Positions 56,682-64,000 of a stretch of 64,000 nt of DNA are shown piece by piece. Within the stretch, counting starts at the first letter, position 1; each line of letters starts with the position of its first letter. The notes beneath the pieces are model-generated. The model was not told the origin of the DNA, searched no databases, and was given only the letters and a program-made list of their open reading frames with translations. A program made the translations under genes and the position numbers. The stretch covers positions 33,635 through 97,634 of the forward strand of contig CABHPB010000109.1 of assembly GCA_902168115.1 (NCBI GenBank), read 5' to 3'. The DNA comes from an uncultured Methylopila sp. Lineage in GTDB: Bacteria; Pseudomonadota; Alphaproteobacteria; Rhizobiales; Methylopilaceae.

Positions 56682-58385
56682 TCAGAAGGTCTGACCGGCG
56701 AGCATGGCGAGATGTTCGACGATGGGTCCGAGCGCGAGCGCCGGGAAGAAGGTGAGGCCGCCGACGATCAGCACGACGCCGACGAGCAGGCCGACGAACA
56801 GGCCGCCATGGGTCGGGAAGGTGCCGGCCGAGGCGGGCGCGGCCTTCTTGGCCACGAGCGCGCCGGCGATCGCCATCACGGGGATGATCATGAAGTAGCG
56901 GCCGACCAGCATCGAGACGCCGCCGGTGACGTTGTACCAGGGCGTGTTGCCGGTGAAGCCGCCGAAGGCCGAACCGTTGTTCCCGACGCTCGAGGAGTAG
57001 AGGTACATGATCTCCGAAAAGCCGTGCGGGCCGGCGTCCTGCACGCTCGACACGCCGAACGGCGCGACGGTGGCGATGCTCATGAAGCCGAGGATGAACA
57101 GCGGCAGCACGAGGATGCCGAGCAGCGCGAACTTCACCTCGCGCGCCTCGATCTTCTTGCCGAGATATTCGGGGGTGCGGCCGACCATCAGGCCCGCCAC
57201 GAAGACAGCGACGATCACGTAGAGCAGCATGCCGTAAAGGCCTGAACCGACGCCGCCGAAGATCACCTCGGAGAGTTGCATCAGCAGGATCGCGACCATG
57301 CCGCCGAGCGGGGTCAGGCTGTCGTGCATGGCGTTGACCGAGCCGTTCGAGGCCGCCGTCGTCGCGACCGACCAGAGGCTCGAATTGGCGATGCCGAAAC
57401 GGACCTCCTTGCCCTCCATCGAGCCGCCCGACAGGCCGAGCGCATGCAGCAGCGGGTTGCCGGAACCTTCGGCCCAGTAGGAGACCGCGAGGCAGCCGAG
57501 GAACACGACCGACATGGCCGCGAAGATCGCCCAGCCCTGCCGCTCGTCCTTCACCATGCGCCCGAAGGTGATGCAGAGCGCGGCCGGGATCAGCAGGATC
57601 GAGAGCACCTGCACGAAGTTCGAGAGCGGCGTCGGGTTCTCGTAAGGGACCGCCGAGTTGGCGTTCCAGAAGCCGCCGCCGTTTGTGCCGAGCTGCTTGA
57701 TCGCGATCTGCGAGGCGGCCGGGCCCTGGGAGAGGGTCTGCTTGGCGCCTTCCAGCGTCGTGGCGTCGACATAGCCGCCCATGTTCTGGGGCACGCCCTG
57801 CCAGACGAGGAACAGGCCGACGAGGATCGACAGCGGCAGCAGCACGTAGAGGACCGTGCGGGTCATATCGACCCAGAAATTGCCGACGGTCTTGGCCGAA
57901 GCGCGCGAAAAACCGCGGATGATGGCCAGCAGCAGCGCGACGCCGGTCGCGGCCGAGACGAAGTTCTGGGTCGTCAGGCCCACCATCTGGCTGAAGTAAC
58001 TCAGCGTGCTCTCGCCGCCGTAGTTCTGCCAGTTGGTGTTGGAGACGAAGGAGACCGCCGTGTTGAAGGCGAGCTCAGGCCCCATGGCCGCCATGCCGGC
58101 CGGGTTCAGCGGCAGCATGTCTTGGCAACGCAGGATCGCGTAGAGCAGGAAGAAGCCCGCCGCGTTGAACACGAGCATCGCGACGGCGTAGCCGAGCCAG
58201 TTCTGCTCGGACGTCTCGTCGACCCCCGCCAGGCGATAGAAGCCGCGCTCGACCGGGCCGAGCACGGGGGAAAGGAACGTGCGCTCACCCTCGAAGACGC
58301 GCGCCATGAAGCGCCCGAGCGGAAGCGCGAGCGCCGTCAGGATCGCGAAGTAGAACGCGATCTGCAGCCAGCCGTTGATGGTCAT
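56682..58385 (-). CDS. kdpA: Potassium-transporting ATPase subunit KdpA
   Basis: 567 residues, ten membrane helices. Selectivity loops of the four repeats are visible ([70 protein letters not shown]). Potassium-binding and channel-like subunit. 12 nt after kdpF. Confidence 0.97.
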   Translation of the reverse strand: MTINGWLQIAFYFAILTALALPLGRFMARVFEGERTFLSPVLGPVERGFYRLAGVDETSEQNWLGYAVAMLVFNAAGFFLLYAILRCQDMLPLNPAGMAAMGPELAFNTAVSFVSNTNWQNYGGESTLSYFSQMVGLTTQNFVSAATGVALLLAIIRGFSRASAKTVGNFWVDMTRTVLYVLLPLSILVGLFLVWQGVPQNMGGYVDATTLEGAKQTLSQGPAASQIAIKQLGTNGGGFWNANSAVPYENPTPLSNFVQVLSILLIPAALCITFGRMVKDERQGWAIFAAMSVVFLGCLAVSYWAEGSGNPLLHALGLSGGSMEGKEVRFGIANSSLWSVATTAASNGSVNAMHDSLTPLGGMVAILLMQLSEVIFGGVGSGLYGMLLYVIVAVFVAGLMVGRTPEYLGKKIEAREVKFALLGILVLPLFILGFMSIATVAPFGVSSVQDAGPHGFSEIMYLYSSSVGNNGSAFGGFTGNTPWYNVTGGVSMLVGRYFMIIPVMAIAGALVAKKAAPASAGTFPTHGGLFVGLLVGVVLIVGGLTFFPALALGPIVEHLAMLAGQTF

Positions 58386-58397
58386 GATTTTGGTCCG

Positions 58398-58487
58398 TCA
58401 GAACCGCTCGGGGCGGATCAGCGCGAAGGTGAGGTAGCCGAGAAGGCCGACGGTCACGATCGCAGCAAGCGCGAAGTCGAAGCTCAT
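58398..58487 (-). CDS. kdpF: Potassium-transporting ATPase small subunit KdpF
   Basis: 29 residues (MSFDFALAAIVTVGLLGYLT, ending FALIRPERF), one membrane helix with the typical L-x-x-YL...LIRPE(R/K)F ending. Stabilises the KdpABC complex. Ribosome binding site GAGGAGA 4-5 nt upstream. Too short for standard gene calling. Confidence 0.93.
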   Translation of the reverse strand: MSFDFALAAIVTVGLLGYLTFALIRPERF

Positions 58488-58498
58488 GGATGTTCTCC

Positions 58499-58582
58499 TC
58501 AGAGCCGATCGCTGGCGAAGCAGTAGCCGACCGCGAGGGCGAAGAAGCCGCTCCCGATGGCGAGCATGAATAGATCAGACAT
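58499..58582 (-). CDS. 27-residue single-helix membrane protein upstream of kdpF
   Basis: MSDLFMLAIGSGFFALAVGY ending CFASDRL: one membrane helix with a short charged tail. A small frame of this kind (pattern L-x-x-GxGFFALA...DRL) precedes kdpF in several alphaproteobacteria, from memory. The stop lies 11 nt before the kdpF start. Function unknown; a small Kdp subunit is possible. Confidence 0.7.
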   Translation of the reverse strand: MSDLFMLAIGSGFFALAVGYCFASDRL

Positions 58583-58779
58583 TGGATGTCCCGCGTATTG
58601 GGGCGCTGCAGGACTTCGCGGTTGCGGAGTTCCCGTCTCTTGCGCTACGGGAAAATGTCAGCAAGCGCATAAAGATTCGAGATGGACCGCGTTTGCTCTT
58701 TATAAAGAAGCTATAAAATTTCAGGCTTCAGCATCCGATGGTGATGCTGCTCACGGCCGCCCGGTCTTTCCGCGGTGGG
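58583..58779 (-). promoter_or_regulatory. kdp promoter region
   Basis: 197 bp between the small ORF and the DUF1194 stop. Contains the KdpE-like box at 58701-58717 and, on the minus strand just after it, a possible promoter (GCAAAC, 17 bp, TTTATG). Confidence 0.6.
58701..58717 (-). promoter_or_regulatory. KdpE-like binding box
   Basis: Minus strand TTTATAGCTTCTTTATA: two TTTATA repeats with a 5-bp gap. The E. coli KdpE box has the same layout (TTTATA-5-TTTACA). It lies about 120 bp upstream of the 27-codon ORF. Confidence 0.7.
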
Positions 58780-59586
58780 CTAGCCCCGCTTCGCCACGCT
58801 CGCCAGAAAGCTGATCTCGGTCACCAGCTTGCGCCGCAGCGCGCGCGAAAAGTCCTCGTAGCCGCGCGCGACCAGCAGGAAGGAGCCCGGGCCGCCGACG
58901 ACGTGGTCGCGATACCAGGCGTCGAGGGTCGTACCGTTCTGCTCCGGCGTGTTCGGCAGAAGGCGCAGCCCGAAGCCGGGTTTCCGGAACGCGCCGGTGC
59001 CGACGACGTCGTTCTCGCCGGGCACGAGGATCGGCAGGCCGTTGATCGTCGCGCCGCGCGCCAGCACGAGGTCGCGCGCCTCGTGGATCTCGGCGAGGTC
59101 GCCGCAATTGTCGACGCCGTCGCCGGAGACGTCGACCACCACCTGCTCGACCGGGGAGGGGAGAGCGGGGATCAGCTGTTCGGAGACCGTGCGCAGCATT
59201 CCGCCGACGCAGGTGAACTGGCCCGGAACGCGTGGGATGCGGCGCACATCGGCGGCGACAGCGGCGGCGTCGGCTTTCGAGGCGACGCGCCGCCAGTTGA
59301 TCGAGATCTGCGCGCCGTCGGCCCAGGTGACGATGGCGAGATAGACGCCCGCCCCGCCCGTTGCCGAGATCGCCGAGAGGGTCACCGGGTCCTCGAGCGC
59401 CTCGGCGATGCCCTCGAGCTGCAGGTTGTAGCGCGTCTCGTCGACCGAGCCGGACACGTCGATCGACAGCACCAGCGCAGTCGCGGGGCTCTCCGCCTGC
59501 GGCTCGGCCGCGAGGGCCGGGCGCCAGCCGAACAGGCACAGCGACGCGAAGGCCAAAGCGGCGTGGGCGAGGGCGGCGTGACGCAT
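58780..59586 (-). CDS. Secreted DUF1194 protein (von Willebrand factor A-like)
   Basis: 268 residues with signal peptide (ALAFASLCLFGWRPALA). DUF1194 proteins have a VWA fold; the metal-ion site motif is LSIDVSGSVDE (DxSxS type). Landmarks NWRRVASKADA and VDVSGDGVDNCG. Role unknown. It converges with nothing; its stop faces the kdp promoter region. Confidence 0.85.
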   Translation of the reverse strand: MRHAALAHAALAFASLCLFGWRPALAAEPQAESPATALVLSIDVSGSVDETRYNLQLEGIAEALEDPVTLSAISATGGAGVYLAIVTWADGAQISINWRRVASKADAAAVAADVRRIPRVPGQFTCVGGMLRTVSEQLIPALPSPVEQVVVDVSGDGVDNCGDLAEIHEARDLVLARGATINGLPILVPGENDVVGTGAFRKPGFGLRLLPNTPEQNGTTLDAWYRDHVVGGPGSFLLVARGYEDFSRALRRKLVTEISFLASVAKRG

Positions 59587-59688
59587 TCCGGCTAAGCTCC
59601 CGCGCGGCTGGCGCGGCGACCTTAGACGCCGCCGCCGGCTGGCGGGAGGCGACCTTCGGGCAGTCGGGGAGGGCCGGCCCGCTCTGGG
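59587..59688. other. 102-bp spacer between DUF1194 and tdm
   Basis: GC-rich, no gene or clear hairpin seen. Confidence 0.4.
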
Positions 59689-61965
59689 TCAGCCCACCGC
59701 CGGCTCGATCTCCGTCCGCACGCGCGACTTGGTCGGGTCGTAGTGCGGGAACGCGACGACGGTCGCTGGAATGCGCTTCTGCTGGCCGTCGAGCTTGCCG
59801 ACCTCGACCTGCCCGCCGAGCTCGGCGTAGGCGACGTCGAGGCGGGCGAGGGCGATGGTCTTGCCGAGCGCCGGCGAGCGGGTGGCGCTCGTCACCACGC
59901 CGATCTGGGCGCGGCCGACATGGACGCAGTCGCCATGGCCGACGTCCTCGGCGCCGGCGACGTCGAGCCCGACCAGCTTCTTCGACGGATGCTCGCGGCG
60001 GCGCGCCAGCGCCTCGGAGCCGACGAACGTGTCGGTCTTGCCCTTCGGGACGGCGAAGCCGATGCCGGCCTCGAACGGGTCGGTCTGGTCGCAGAACTCG
60101 TAGCCGGCGAAGGCGAGGCCCGCCTCGATGCGCACCATGTCGAGCGCCTTCAGGCCGAGCGGCTTCAGGCCATGCGGCTTGCCGGCCTCCTGGATCGCGT
60201 CCCACACATCGGTCGCCTTCGAGGGGTGGCACCAGACCTCGAAGCCGAGCTCGCCGGTGTAGCCGGTGCGGGAGATCACGACCGGAACGTCGGAAATCTT
60301 GCCGACCGTGAAGCGGAACCACTTGAGCTCGTTCATCGACGGCTGGTGCGGCGGCGTCTCGACGATCGCGGCAAGAATCTCGCGCGACTTCGGCCCCTGG
60401 ACGGCGACGTTGTGGAGCTGGTCGGTGGAGGTCTTCACCCAGGCTTTCAGGCCGTGTTTTGCGGCGAGCTCTCGCAGGTGGACGCCGCAATAATCCTCGC
60501 CGCAGATCCAGCGGAAGTTCTGGGGCGCGAGGCGGAACACTGTGCCGTCGTCGATCATCCCGCCGTGCGGGTAGCACATGGCGGTGTAGACCACCTGACC
60601 GACGGCGAGCTTCTTCATGTCGCGCGTCGTCGCGAGCTGCATCAACTCCTCGGCGTCGGGGCCGATGACCTCGAACTTGCGCAGCGCGGAAAGATCCATG
60701 ATCGCCGCCTTCTCGCGGCAGGCCCAGTATTCGGCGATCGGGCCTTCGTCCGAGTAGCAGTCGGCGAGCCAGAAGCCGCGATATTCGGAGAACTTGCGGG
60801 TCAGGGCGGAGGTGCGCGGATGAAAGCCGCTCTCGCGGGTGAGGCGAGGCTCGGATTGAGGCGTCATGCGGTGCGCGATCCCACGCGAGAGGTTTTCGGA
60901 GGCGTCATAGACGCGGACATGGATGTCGGTCGGCGACCAGCCGTTGGCCGGGTCGATGTCGTCCGTGCAGGAGGACGAGGCGCAGACGAGGTCGGTGAGC
61001 GCGCGCAGCAGCACGTAGTCGCCCGGCCGCGACCAAGGCTCGTCCATGGTGATGCTGTCGTCCGCGCCGACGGTCGTGTTGTAGAAGAAGTTGATCGCCG
61101 GCCAGCCGGCCTTCGGCTTGACGCCGTACGGCTTCAGCGTCCGGTTGAAGTTGTCCGTGCAATTGTCGTGGCCCGGATAGCCCATGTCCTCGTAATACTT
61201 CGAGTTGCAGGCGAGCAGGAAGGCGTCGTGGCGACCCACGGTGTCGCGCACGATCTCGACCAGCGGCTTGAGCCGCGCGTCGAAGTATTTCGAGTGCAGT
61301 CCCGGACCGGGATTGGCCGTCGCCATCAGCGTGCGGGTGACGGTCGGGTCGAGGCCGAACTCCTCCCCCTTTTCGAGCGCGGCGGCGTCGAAGGCAAGGA
61401 AGTCGGAGCACTGGCGGCCGTCGACGTCGATGATCTGGATGTAGTCGCCGGCCTTGACGCGATAGGCCGAGGCCGTCGCGGCCTTGACGCGCAGGTCGAG
61501 CTTCGGCGCGGCGAGCGGCGCCGGCGCGACGCCGCGCGCGGGGCCGGAGCTCTCGATCTCGACGGTGAGCTCGGTCGGCGGCGTCTGCTCGTCCGGCGCC
61601 ATGTCGGCGCCTTCGGGCAGCAGCGCGACGGTCGTATCGGCGCTCGCCTTGAAATCGATCGCGGCGCCCGGCGCGCCGTCTTCCGACAGGACACGGAAGC
61701 CTGTGAACCGCGTGGGATCTGCGCCCCGCGCGGCGAGCGCTGCGCTCGCAGCGGCGCAGCCCTCGGCGCCCTCCGCCAGAGAGGGGAGAGCGGCGGCGCC
61801 GAGGGCGCCTTCGCTCGATACCAGAAGGAGGCCCGTCTGCCGGCCTTCGGGATCGACGATGCGGCAGCGGTCGCCGGCCGCGAGGTCGAACACCAGCGGC
61901 TCGCCCCCGCGGGCGACGAGGCGCGTGACGCGGAGCGGTTCGGTCTCAGGGTTGCGGGCGTCCAT
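59689..61965 (-). CDS. tdm: Trimethylamine N-oxide demethylase (Tdm): DUF1989 plus GcvT fusion
   Basis: 758 residues from ATG at 61965, which has GGAGA 5-6 nt upstream; an ATG at 61995 adds 10 residues but lacks a ribosome binding site. N-terminal DUF1989 domain (to about residue 365) with cysteines in LLACNSK, HDNCTDN and SSCTDDI. Counted from the ATG at 61995 these are C263, C279 and C343, the zinc ligands I recall for Methylocella silvestris Tdm. The C-terminal half is a GcvT/aminomethyltransferase fold that binds tetrahydrofolate (RTGYTGELGFEVW, DMVRIEAGLAFAGYEF). Tdm splits TMAO into dimethylamine and formaldehyde and passes the latter to tetrahydrofolate. tmm lies just upstream. Confidence 0.9.
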   Translation of the reverse strand: MDARNPETEPLRVTRLVARGGEPLVFDLAAGDRCRIVDPEGRQTGLLLVSSEGALGAAALPSLAEGAEGCAAASAALAARGADPTRFTGFRVLSEDGAPGAAIDFKASADTTVALLPEGADMAPDEQTPPTELTVEIESSGPARGVAPAPLAAPKLDLRVKAATASAYRVKAGDYIQIIDVDGRQCSDFLAFDAAALEKGEEFGLDPTVTRTLMATANPGPGLHSKYFDARLKPLVEIVRDTVGRHDAFLLACNSKYYEDMGYPGHDNCTDNFNRTLKPYGVKPKAGWPAINFFYNTTVGADDSITMDEPWSRPGDYVLLRALTDLVCASSSCTDDIDPANGWSPTDIHVRVYDASENLSRGIAHRMTPQSEPRLTRESGFHPRTSALTRKFSEYRGFWLADCYSDEGPIAEYWACREKAAIMDLSALRKFEVIGPDAEELMQLATTRDMKKLAVGQVVYTAMCYPHGGMIDDGTVFRLAPQNFRWICGEDYCGVHLRELAAKHGLKAWVKTSTDQLHNVAVQGPKSREILAAIVETPPHQPSMNELKWFRFTVGKISDVPVVISRTGYTGELGFEVWCHPSKATDVWDAIQEAGKPHGLKPLGLKALDMVRIEAGLAFAGYEFCDQTDPFEAGIGFAVPKGKTDTFVGSEALARRREHPSKKLVGLDVAGAEDVGHGDCVHVGRAQIGVVTSATRSPALGKTIALARLDVAYAELGGQVEVGKLDGQQKRIPATVVAFPHYDPTKSRVRTEIEPAVG

Positions 61966-62020
61966 GGGGGTCTCCGCTGGGTTCCTCGGCGCCATCGTTG
62001 GAGAAAGAGGCGCAACGTCA

Positions 62021-62170
62021 ATGTCACCCTCTCCCCTCGCGGGAGAGGATAAGGGTGAGGGGGCGCCTCAGGATCAGGCGGAAGCGTCGACGTCCCGCTT
62101 CATCCTGAAACGCCCCCTCATCCGACCGGCGGCTATCGCCGCCGGCCACCTTCTCCCGCGAGGGGAGAAG
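62021..62170. repeat. Long imperfect palindromic repeat between tmm and tdm
   Basis: Outer arms CTCCCCTCGCGGGAGAGG (62031-62048) and CTTCTCCCGCGAGGGGAG (62150-62167, allowing minor mismatch), inner arms GAGGGGGCG and CGCCCCCTC, and a small CCGGCGGC-TATC-GCCGCCGG hairpin (62126-62145). Typical dispersed repeat of Rhizobiales. It sits between two genes of the same operon. Confidence 0.75.
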
Positions 62171-62182
62171 GAAGTGCGTCGC

Positions 62183-63547
62183 TTACTCCGCCGCCTGCTG
62201 CGACGGCTGGTTGAGGAAGGCCTCGAGGCTGTCGTCCAGCGCCTCCATCCACGGCGTGTGGTGGACGGGCGCCATCGTGCCGGTCAGCGTCGAGGGGTAG
62301 GAGCGGTTGCGGTAGGTGAGGATGCCCTCGGTCTTGTGGTGCTCCCACTCCTTGAACAGCCGCGCGCACATGTCGACGTCGAGCCGCGGATAGTCCGTCG
62401 TCTCGATCAGCTCGCGGACGTAATCCGTCTGGTAGTCGATCATCTGCTCGGCGTCTTCGAGCGCTTCCTCGCGGGTCAGCCAGCTCTGCCAGTCGGCCTT
62501 CATCGTCGCCGGATCCGGCAGCGTGATGCGGCCGAGGATGACGTCGCGGGCGTACCAGGCCTGCGCGTCGAACATGTTGAAGGTGTAGAACTGGTCCTGC
62601 GCGCCGATGTAGATCAGCTTCGGATTGCCCTCGTAGAAGATGCCCTTGTAGAGGTTCGGCGGGAACAGCCGGTTGCGGGTCTTCAGGCGCAGCTCGTCCG
62701 ACAGGAACGGGTAGTGGTTGAGGTAGCCGGTGCAGAAGATGATGGCGTCGACGCCATCTACGGACGAGCCGTCCTTGAAGTGGCAGGTGTTGCCGACGAC
62801 CTTGGTCAGCAGCGGCTTTTCTTCAAAACCTTCCGGCCAGTCGAAGCCCATCGGGCGGGTGCGGTAGCTGAAGGTGACGCGCTTCGCCCCGTATTTGTGG
62901 CACTGGGTGCCGATGTCTTCGGCGGAATAGCTCGAGCCGATCATCAGCACGTGCTTGCCCGCGAACTCGTCCGCCACGCGGAAGTCATGGGCGTGCATCA
63001 CGCGGCCGAGGAACTTGTCGACGCCCTCGAAGGTCGGGACGTTCGGCGTCGAGAAGTGGCCGTTGGCCACGACCACGTAGTCGAACTCCTCGGAAAACAC
63101 CCGGTCGCCGACGAGGTCCTTGACCGTGACCGTGAACTTCTCGGTCTCGGCGTCGAAGGTCACGCCCTTCACCGCGTGGCTGAACTTGCAGTACTTTCTG
63201 ACGCCCGATTTCTCGACGCGGCCGGCGATGTAGTCGTGCAGCACGGCGCGCGGCGGGTAGGACGGGATCGGCCGGCCGAAGTGCTCCTCGAAGCCATAGT
63301 CGGCGAATTCGAGGCACTCCTTCGGGCCGTTTGACCACAGGTAGCGATACATCGAGCCGTGGACGGGCTCGCCGTATTCGTCGAGCCCGGTGCGCCAGGT
63401 GTAGTTCCACAAGCCGCCCCAGTTCGACTGCTTCTCGTAGCAGACGACCTCGGGAACCTCGGCGCCTTTCTGCTTGGCGGATTCGAAGGCGCGGAGCGCG
63501 GCCAGCCCGCTCGGGCCGGCGCCGATGACGGCGATGCGTTTCGTCAT
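62183..63547 (-). CDS. tmm: Trimethylamine monooxygenase (Tmm), flavin-containing monooxygenase
   Basis: 454 residues from ATG at 63547 (an ATG two codons earlier is possible). FAD motif GAGPSG near the N-terminus, FMO-type fingerprint [16 protein letters not shown] motif [10 protein letters not shown]. Oxidises trimethylamine to TMAO with NADPH and oxygen. Bacterial Tmm is about this size and is found next to Tdm in methylotrophs and marine roseobacters. Confidence 0.93.
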   Translation of the reverse strand: MTKRIAVIGAGPSGLAALRAFESAKQKGAEVPEVVCYEKQSNWGGLWNYTWRTGLDEYGEPVHGSMYRYLWSNGPKECLEFADYGFEEHFGRPIPSYPPRAVLHDYIAGRVEKSGVRKYCKFSHAVKGVTFDAETEKFTVTVKDLVGDRVFSEEFDYVVVANGHFSTPNVPTFEGVDKFLGRVMHAHDFRVADEFAGKHVLMIGSSYSAEDIGTQCHKYGAKRVTFSYRTRPMGFDWPEGFEEKPLLTKVVGNTCHFKDGSSVDGVDAIIFCTGYLNHYPFLSDELRLKTRNRLFPPNLYKGIFYEGNPKLIYIGAQDQFYTFNMFDAQAWYARDVILGRITLPDPATMKADWQSWLTREEALEDAEQMIDYQTDYVRELIETTDYPRLDVDMCARLFKEWEHHKTEGILTYRNRSYPSTLTGTMAPVHHTPWMEALDDSLEAFLNQPSQQAAE

Positions 63548-63580
63548 GACCATTCCCCTTCCCTTGTTCCTGCGGACGCG

Positions 63581-64000
63581 TCAGGCGCGCTCTTCGAGCG
63601 GATGGGTGCGCAGCCGATGCGGATCATAGAACGGCGTCCGCACGACATGGGCGGTGAAATCGCCCGCCGAAGACTTGACCTCGAAGGTCGTCCCGATCGC
63701 CTTGAGCTCCGGCGGCACGCTGCCGAGGCCGATCGACTTCATCAGGTGGCGGGAATAGGTGGTCGAATTCACGGTGCCGACCTCCTTGCCGTCCTTGACC
63801 AGCTTTGCGCCCGGCTCGATCGCCTCGTGGGCGTCGATCTCGAGGCCGACATTGGCCGAGCGGATCTCGGACTTGCGCTTCTCCAGCGCCGCCTTGCCGT
63901 GGAAGTCGGGCTTGGACAGGTCGACCGTCCAGTCGGCGCCGACCTCCCAGGGGGTCTCGTCGCCCTTGGGCATGTCGAACGGGAAGAACAGCAGCGCGCC
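63581..64000 (-). CDS. GcvT-fold aminomethyltransferase-like protein, 5' end outside the window
   Basis: C-terminal 139 residues of a GcvT-type protein (LLFFPFDMPKGDETPWEVGA, KPDFHGKAALEKRKSEI, C-terminal DPHRLRTHP). The start lies beyond the right edge. It is transcribed into tmm and likely belongs to the methylated amine operon, possibly with dimethylamine monooxygenase genes further right. Exact function not readable from this part. Confidence 0.8.
   Translation of the reverse strand, partial: GALLFFPFDMPKGDETPWEVGADWTVDLSKPDFHGKAALEKRKSEIRSANVGLEIDAHEAIEPGAKLVKDGKEVGTVNSTTYSRHLMKSIGLGSVPPELKAIGTTFEVKSSAGDFTAHVVRTPFYDPHRLRTHPLEERA

Overview
The window looks like chromosomal DNA of a GC-rich methylotrophic alphaproteobacterium of the order Hyphomicrobiales (Rhizobiales). 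The evidence is a priA to atpHAGDC neighbourhood typical of that class, codon use rich in G or C at third positions, dispersed palindromic repeats of the kind common in Rhizobiales, and several one-carbon modules: a quinoprotein alcohol dehydrogenase with the lanthanide motif, a complete methylamine dehydrogenase (mau) operon, and trimethylamine/TMAO degradation genes. A Methylopila/Hansschlegelia/Methylocella-like organism would fit, but this is inference. I see no transposase, prophage, CRISPR array or rRNA.

Left part (1-19.5 kb): the 3' part of priA, a convergent secreted metzincin protease, the F1 ATP synthase operon atpHAGDC ending in a strong terminator, and a two-subunit molybdenum hydroxylase (2Fe-2S subunit plus molybdopterin subunit). 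Then come a ketopantoate reductase-like gene, a secreted DUF3280/DUF2380 protein, and an RND efflux operon headed by its own TetR repressor with a near-perfect 32-bp operator. tRNA-Thr(GGT) and an orphan secreted protein follow.

Middle part (19.6-38.9 kb): a secreted family 2 glycosidase, then a signalling and alcohol-oxidation block. A FIST/NosP-like sensor overlaps a hybrid histidine kinase; a LuxR-type response regulator converges on them; next comes a PQQ alcohol dehydrogenase whose active site carries the Asp-Tyr-Asp lanthanide signature, with a MoxJ-type binding protein and a PedF-type cytochrome c. Divergent from these are a PQQ-associated binding protein, a YVTN beta-propeller, a NosR-type flavo-iron-sulfur membrane protein and an ApbE flavin transferase, joined by overlaps or 1-nt gaps. 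Several small membrane proteins and a HlyD/DUF2955 export pair follow.

Right part (38.9-64 kb): mauFBEDACJGLMN on the minus strand, apparently complete, preceded by two paralogous LuxR-type regulators and a duplicated 16-bp promoter motif. Further right are the potassium-uptake operon (a 27-codon ORF, kdpF, kdpA, kdpB, kdpC, kdpD, kdpE and a PtsN-like EIIA gene), a DUF1194 protein, TMAO demethylase (tdm), trimethylamine monooxygenase (tmm) and the end of another GcvT-fold gene. Tmm and Tdm would convert trimethylamine to dimethylamine plus formaldehyde. A dimethylamine monooxygenase, not seen here, would yield methylamine for MauAB. The Mau and PQQ enzymes would send electrons through amicyanin and cytochrome c to respiration.
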